A stretch of 64,000 nt of DNA from assembly GCF_000718095.1 (NCBI RefSeq), contig NZ_JOEI01000005.1, positions 372,001-436,000 of the forward strand. Reading direction: 5' to 3'. Of this stretch, positions 60,725-64,000 are shown piece by piece; the stretch's first letter is position 1; the number at the start of each line of letters is the position of its first letter. Below the pieces are notes generated by a model, which was not told the DNA's origin, searched no databases, and saw nothing but the letters and a program-made list of their open reading frames with translations. The DNA is from Streptomyces scopuliridis RB72. GTDB taxonomy: Bacteria > Actinomycetota > Actinomycetes > Streptomycetales > Streptomycetaceae. Position numbers and translations under genes: made by a program.

Positions 60725-63139
60725 TCAGGTGCCGGTGAGATGCTCGGGGCGTACCGGCGTCCTGTTCAGCTCCAGACCCGTCGCGTTCCTGATGGCCGCC
60801 AGAACGGCGGGAGTTGATGAGAGGGTCGGAGCCTCGCCGATGCCGCGCAGACCGTACGGCGCGTGGGCATCGGCCAGTTCGAGTACGTCGACGGGGATCG
60901 TCGGCGTATCGAGGATGGTGGGGATCAGATAGTCCGTGAAGGACGGGTTGCGCACCTTCGCGGTCTTGGGGTCGACGATGATCTCCTCCATCACCGCCAC
61001 GCCCAGACCCTGGATGGTGCCGCCCTGGATCTGGCCCAGGACGGAGAGCGGGTTGAGCGCCTTGCCGACGTCCTGGGCGACGGCCAGTTCGATGACCTTG
61101 ACCAGCCCCAGTTCGGTGTCCACCTCGACGACCGCGCGGTGCGCGGCGAACGAGTACTGGACATGGCCGTTGCCCTGGCCCGTCCGGAGATCGAAGGGCT
61201 GGGTCGGACGGTGGCGCCACTCCAGCTCCAGATCCACCGCCTCGTCCTCCAGCACGTCCACCAGATCGGCGAGGACCTCGCCGCCGTCGGTGACGACCTT
61301 GCCGCCTTCCAGCAGCAACTCGGCGGTGGCCCAGGCCGGGTGGTACGTACCGAACTTGCGCCGGCCGATCTCCAGGACCTTCTCCCGGACGTTCTCGCAG
61401 GCGTGCTTCACCGCCCCGCCCGTGACATACGTCTGACGGGAGGCGGAGGTGGACCCCGCCGAGCCGACCTGGGTGTCGGCCGGCTGGATGGTGACCTGCG
61501 TGACGCCGAGTTCGGTACGGGCGATCTGGGCGTGTACGGTGACGCCGCCCTGGCCGACCTCCGCCATCGCGGTGTGGACGACGGCCACCGGCACCCCGTT
61601 GATCACTTCGAGCCGTACCCGCGCGGTGGAGTAGTCGTCGAAGCCCTCGGAGAAGCCGACGTTCTTGATGCCGACCGCGTAGCCGACACCCCGTACGACG
61701 CCTTCGCCGTGGGTGGTGTTGGAGAGCCCGCCGGGCAGTGCCCGTACGTCGGCCGCCTCGCCGGCCGCGAGCCACTGCTGCTCGGGCGGGAGCGGTCTGG
61801 CCTTGACCCGGCGGAGCAGTTCGGCGACGGGCGCCGGGGAGTCGACGCGCTGTCCGGTCGGTAGCAGCGTGCCCTGTTCCATGGCGTTGAGCTGCCGGAA
61901 CTCCACCGGATCCATGTCCAGCGCCGCCGCCAGCTTGTCCATCTGCGCCTCGTACGCGAAGCACGCCTGGACCGCGCCGAAGCCGCGCATCGCGCCGCAG
62001 GGCGGGTTGTTGGTGTAGAGCGCGATGGCCTCGATGTCGACGTCCTCGATGACATACGGGCCGACGGAGAGGGAGGAGGCGTTGCCGACGACGGCCGGGG
62101 AGGCGGAGGCGTACGCGCCGCCGTCCAGCACGATCCGGCACTTCATGTGGGTGATCTTGCCGTCGCGGGTCGCGCCGTGTTCGTACCAGAGCTTCGCGGG
62201 GTGCCGGTGCACATGGCCGAAGAAGGACTCGAACCGGTTGTAAACGATTTTCACCGGCTTGCCGGTGCGCAGCGCCAGCAGACAGGCGTGGATCTGCATG
62301 GAGAGGTCTTCCCGGCCGCCGAAGGCGCCGCCGACGCCGGAGAGCGTCATCCGGACCTTGTCCTCGGGCAGGCCGAGCACGGGGGCGATCTGGCGCAGAT
62401 CGGAGTGGAGCCACTGGGTGGCGACATACAGATCGACGCCGCCGTCCTCGGCGGGCACCGCGAGGCCGGACTCGGGGCCGAGGAACGCCTGGTCCTGCAT
62501 GCCGAAGACATAGTCGCCGGAGACGATCACATCGGCGCGCGCGGCCGCCGCGTCGGCGTCGCCTCGGACGATCGGCTGGCGGTGGACGATATTCGGGTGC
62601 GCGACATGCCCGATGTGGTGGTCGTCGCGGTTCTCGTGGATCAGCGGGGCGCCGGGGGCGGTCGCGGATGCCTCATCGGTGACGACCGGCAGTTCGGCGT
62701 AGTCGATCCGTATCTTGGCGGCGGCGCGGCGGGCGGTCTCCGGGTGGTCTGCGGCCACAAGGGCGACCGGCTCACCGTGGTGCCGGACCCTGCCGTGGGC
62801 GAGGACGGGGGTGTCCTGGATCTCCAGACCGTAGTTCTTGACGGCCGTCGGGAGATCGTCATAGGTCAGTACGGCGTAGACACCCGGGGTCGCGAGCGCC
62901 TCGGCGGTGTCGATCGACCTGATCTCGGCGTGCGCCACGGTGGAGCGCAACGTGTGGCCCCACAACATGTCTTCGTGCCACATGTCGGAGGAGTACGCGA
63001 ACTCGCCGGTGACCTTGAGTACGCCGTCGGGACGGAGCGTCGACTCGCCTATGCCGCCCTTGGTCTGCGAGCCCTGGCTGATCCTGGTGGGGGCGCCGAT
63101 GGGGGCCCCGGGGCCGGTGGGTGAACCAGTCGTGGCCAT
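60725..63139 (-). CDS. Xanthine dehydrogenase, molybdopterin-binding subunit
   Basis: The large subunit has 804 residues. N-terminal xanthine oxidase a/b-hammerhead: TKGGIGESTLRPDGVLKVTGEFAYSSDM. Mo-binding part: LSGVGGAFGGREDLSMQIHACLLAL near residue 268, PPCGAMRGFGAVQACFAYEAQM near 385 and the active-site Glu in YGLRGIGEAPTLSSTPAVLAAI near 770. It oxidises hypoxanthine and xanthine to urate. Its start lies 2 nt from the stop of the 2Fe-2S subunit. Together with the FAD subunit this is the three-chain bacterial form. Confidence 0.95.
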   Translation of the reverse strand: MATTGSPTGPGAPIGAPTRISQGSQTKGGIGESTLRPDGVLKVTGEFAYSSDMWHEDMLWGHTLRSTVAHAEIRSIDTAEALATPGVYAVLTYDDLPTAVKNYGLEIQDTPVLAHGRVRHHGEPVALVAADHPETARRAAAKIRIDYAELPVVTDEASATAPGAPLIHENRDDHHIGHVAHPNIVHRQPIVRGDADAAAARADVIVSGDYVFGMQDQAFLGPESGLAVPAEDGGVDLYVATQWLHSDLRQIAPVLGLPEDKVRMTLSGVGGAFGGREDLSMQIHACLLALRTGKPVKIVYNRFESFFGHVHRHPAKLWYEHGATRDGKITHMKCRIVLDGGAYASASPAVVGNASSLSVGPYVIEDVDIEAIALYTNNPPCGAMRGFGAVQACFAYEAQMDKLAAALDMDPVEFRQLNAMEQGTLLPTGQRVDSPAPVAELLRRVKARPLPPEQQWLAAGEAADVRALPGGLSNTTHGEGVVRGVGYAVGIKNVGFSEGFDDYSTARVRLEVINGVPVAVVHTAMAEVGQGGVTVHAQIARTELGVTQVTIQPADTQVGSAGSTSASRQTYVTGGAVKHACENVREKVLEIGRRKFGTYHPAWATAELLLEGGKVVTDGGEVLADLVDVLEDEAVDLELEWRHRPTQPFDLRTGQGNGHVQYSFAAHRAVVEVDTELGLVKVIELAVAQDVGKALNPLSVLGQIQGGTIQGLGVAVMEEIIVDPKTAKVRNPSFTDYLIPTILDTPTIPVDVLELADAHAPYGLRGIGEAPTLSSTPAVLAAIRNATGLELNRTPVRPEHLTGT

Positions 63140-63141
63140 GC

Positions 63142-63735
63142 TCAGACCGCCTCTTCCTGACGGGCGGCCGCGAGGCGGACCGCGTCGAGGATCTTCTCGT
63201 AGCCGGTACAGCGGCAGAGGTTGCCCGACAGCGCCTCACGGATGTCCGCGTCGCTCGGGGAGGGGTTGTGCTCCAGCATCTCGTCGGCCGCGACCAGCAG
63301 GCCCGGGGTGCAGAAGCCGCACTGTACGGCGCCCGCGTCGATGAACGCCTGCTGGATCGGGGAGAGTTCGCCCGCCTCGCCGGTCCCCGAGTCCGTGCCC
63401 CCGGCCCGCCACCGCTGGGCGCGCTGAAGGCTCGTACCGCACGAACCCGAGGCGCAGCCGTCGCCGGGATGCGCCTCGTCGCGGTGCTTGGCGTAGTCCG
63501 CCAGGCCCTCGACGGTGATGATCTCGCGGCCCTCGGCCTGGCCGGCCGCCACCAGACAGGAACAGACCGGGACGCCGTCGAGCCGTACCGTACAGGAGCC
63601 GCATTCGCCCTGCTCACAGGCGTTCTTGGAGCCCGGAAGGCCCATGCGCTCACGCAGTACGTAGAGCAGGCTCTCGCCCTCCCAGACGTCGTCGGCTTCC
63701 TGCCGGCGGCCGTTGACCGTGAAATTGACGCGCAT
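63142..63735 (-). CDS. Xanthine dehydrogenase, [2Fe-2S] subunit
   Basis: This is a 197-residue electron-transfer subunit. The ferredoxin-type N-terminal cluster has Cys in NACEQGECGSCTVRLDGVPVCSC (residues 39-61). The second cluster is in the helical domain, AVQCGFCTPG and GNLCRCTGYEKI (near 140 and 173). Between them is an atypical insertion of about 45 residues rich in Gly/Ser with an extra CASGSC pair (near residue 95). Two stops and starts on either side are nearly contiguous, showing an operon with the FAD and Mo subunits. Confidence 0.95.
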   Translation of the reverse strand: MRVNFTVNGRRQEADDVWEGESLLYVLRERMGLPGSKNACEQGECGSCTVRLDGVPVCSCLVAAGQAEGREIITVEGLADYAKHRDEAHPGDGCASGSCGTSLQRAQRWRAGGTDSGTGEAGELSPIQQAFIDAGAVQCGFCTPGLLVAADEMLEHNPSPSDADIREALSGNLCRCTGYEKILDAVRLAAARQEEAV

Positions 63736-63737
63736 GG

Positions 63738-64000
63738 TTACGCAGCTCCTTCGAGGGTCCGGCCGGTGCCGCCGCCGTCCGTGCGGTACTGCTCCCAGGT
63801 CCAGCCGAGCTGGCGGCGGGCCATGATGCCGACCGCGTGACGGCGGTACTTCGCGGTACCGCGCACATCGTCGATGGGGTTGCAGGCGCCCGCGACGAGA
63901 TCCGCGAACTGCTTGGCGACGGACGGCGTGATGATCTTGCCGCTGTCCCAGAAGCCGCCCTCGTCGAGCGCCGCGTTCAGAAACGTTTCGGCGTCCCGCG
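63738..64000 (-). CDS. Xanthine dehydrogenase, FAD-binding subunit, C-terminal part
   Basis: About 86 C-terminal codons lie in the window: FLNAALDEGGFWDSGKIITP and VRGTAKYRRHAVGIMARRQL, ending TLEGAA before a TAA 2 nt from the next gene. YRRHAVGIMARRQL is typical of the CO-dehydrogenase-flavoprotein C-terminal domain. The FAD domain lies beyond the right edge, as does the operon promoter. Confidence 0.85.
   Translation of the reverse strand, partial: RDAETFLNAALDEGGFWDSGKIITPSVAKQFADLVAGACNPIDDVRGTAKYRRHAVGIMARRQLGWTWEQYRTDGGGTGRTLEGAA

Overview
The window is chromosomal DNA of a Streptomyces or close relative. Base composition is strongly GC-rich with GC at third codon positions. Many genes start with GTG or ATG behind purine-rich ribosome sites, and stop/start overlaps of the ATGA type are common. 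Several families are typical of this group: a GH46 chitosanase with a CsnR-type operator, DUF5955, SAV_915, RNHCP and an AllR-like IclR regulator. No rRNA, tRNA or CRISPR array was seen.

The theme is purine and allantoin breakdown, spread over nearly the whole window. Right end: xanthine dehydrogenase (FAD, 2Fe-2S and Mo subunits, 60725-64000), an AzgA-type purine permease and an XdhC-type maturation protein. Middle: an NCS2 urate/xanthine permease, 8-oxoguanine deaminase, uricase, HIU hydrolase and OHCU decarboxylase (24123-29087, minus strand). Left: allantoinase and allantoicase beside the IclR regulator (7092-10626), then a MocA-like cytidylyltransferase and malate synthase. Glyoxylate is handled by hydroxypyruvate isomerase, tartronate semialdehyde reductase and glyoxylate carboligase (33632-37730). 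Together these lead from hypoxanthine/xanthine to urate, allantoin, ureidoglycolate plus urea, and then glyoxylate to glycerate or malate. No ureidoglycolate-cleaving enzyme, glycerate kinase or urease was recognised here. Tandem 15-bp boxes (TTCC-N7-GGAA type), always 21 bp start to start, precede allB/allR, aceB, hyi and gcl, and suggest one AllR regulon.

Other regions. 1-3431: a sugar (possibly inositol) ABC transporter, a GntR regulator and a Gfo/Idh dehydrogenase. 3451-6558: a P450 and a two-component system. 13912-19902: a peptide-type ABC transporter and a DUF1684 protein. 20120-24039: a DinB-like protein, a HEAT-repeat protein and chitosanase. 37920-43821: a zinc-ribbon protein, two acyl-CoA synthetases, a LuxR regulator and a LysE exporter. 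47273-50779: a membrane-anchored vWA pair and a Tat-exported lactonase. 51009-55836: an erythrulose/dihydroxyacetone-kinase cluster in which the kinase and both regulators are intact but the three isomerase genes carry internal deletions.

The most notable structure is a 3.5-kb integrated element (about 29952-33491) with a 15-bp direct repeat at its ends, 14-bp inverted arm repeats placed symmetrically 13 bp inside, a broken tyrosine integrase, IS1380 and IS1182 remnants, and two intact cargo genes (an FMN reductase and a hot-dog thioesterase). It sits exactly at the start codon of a thiamine-binding-protein gene, splitting the urate operon region from hyi. A second mosaic junction truncates a diaminopimelate decarboxylase gene next to a TetR/Tet(X)-like monooxygenase pair.
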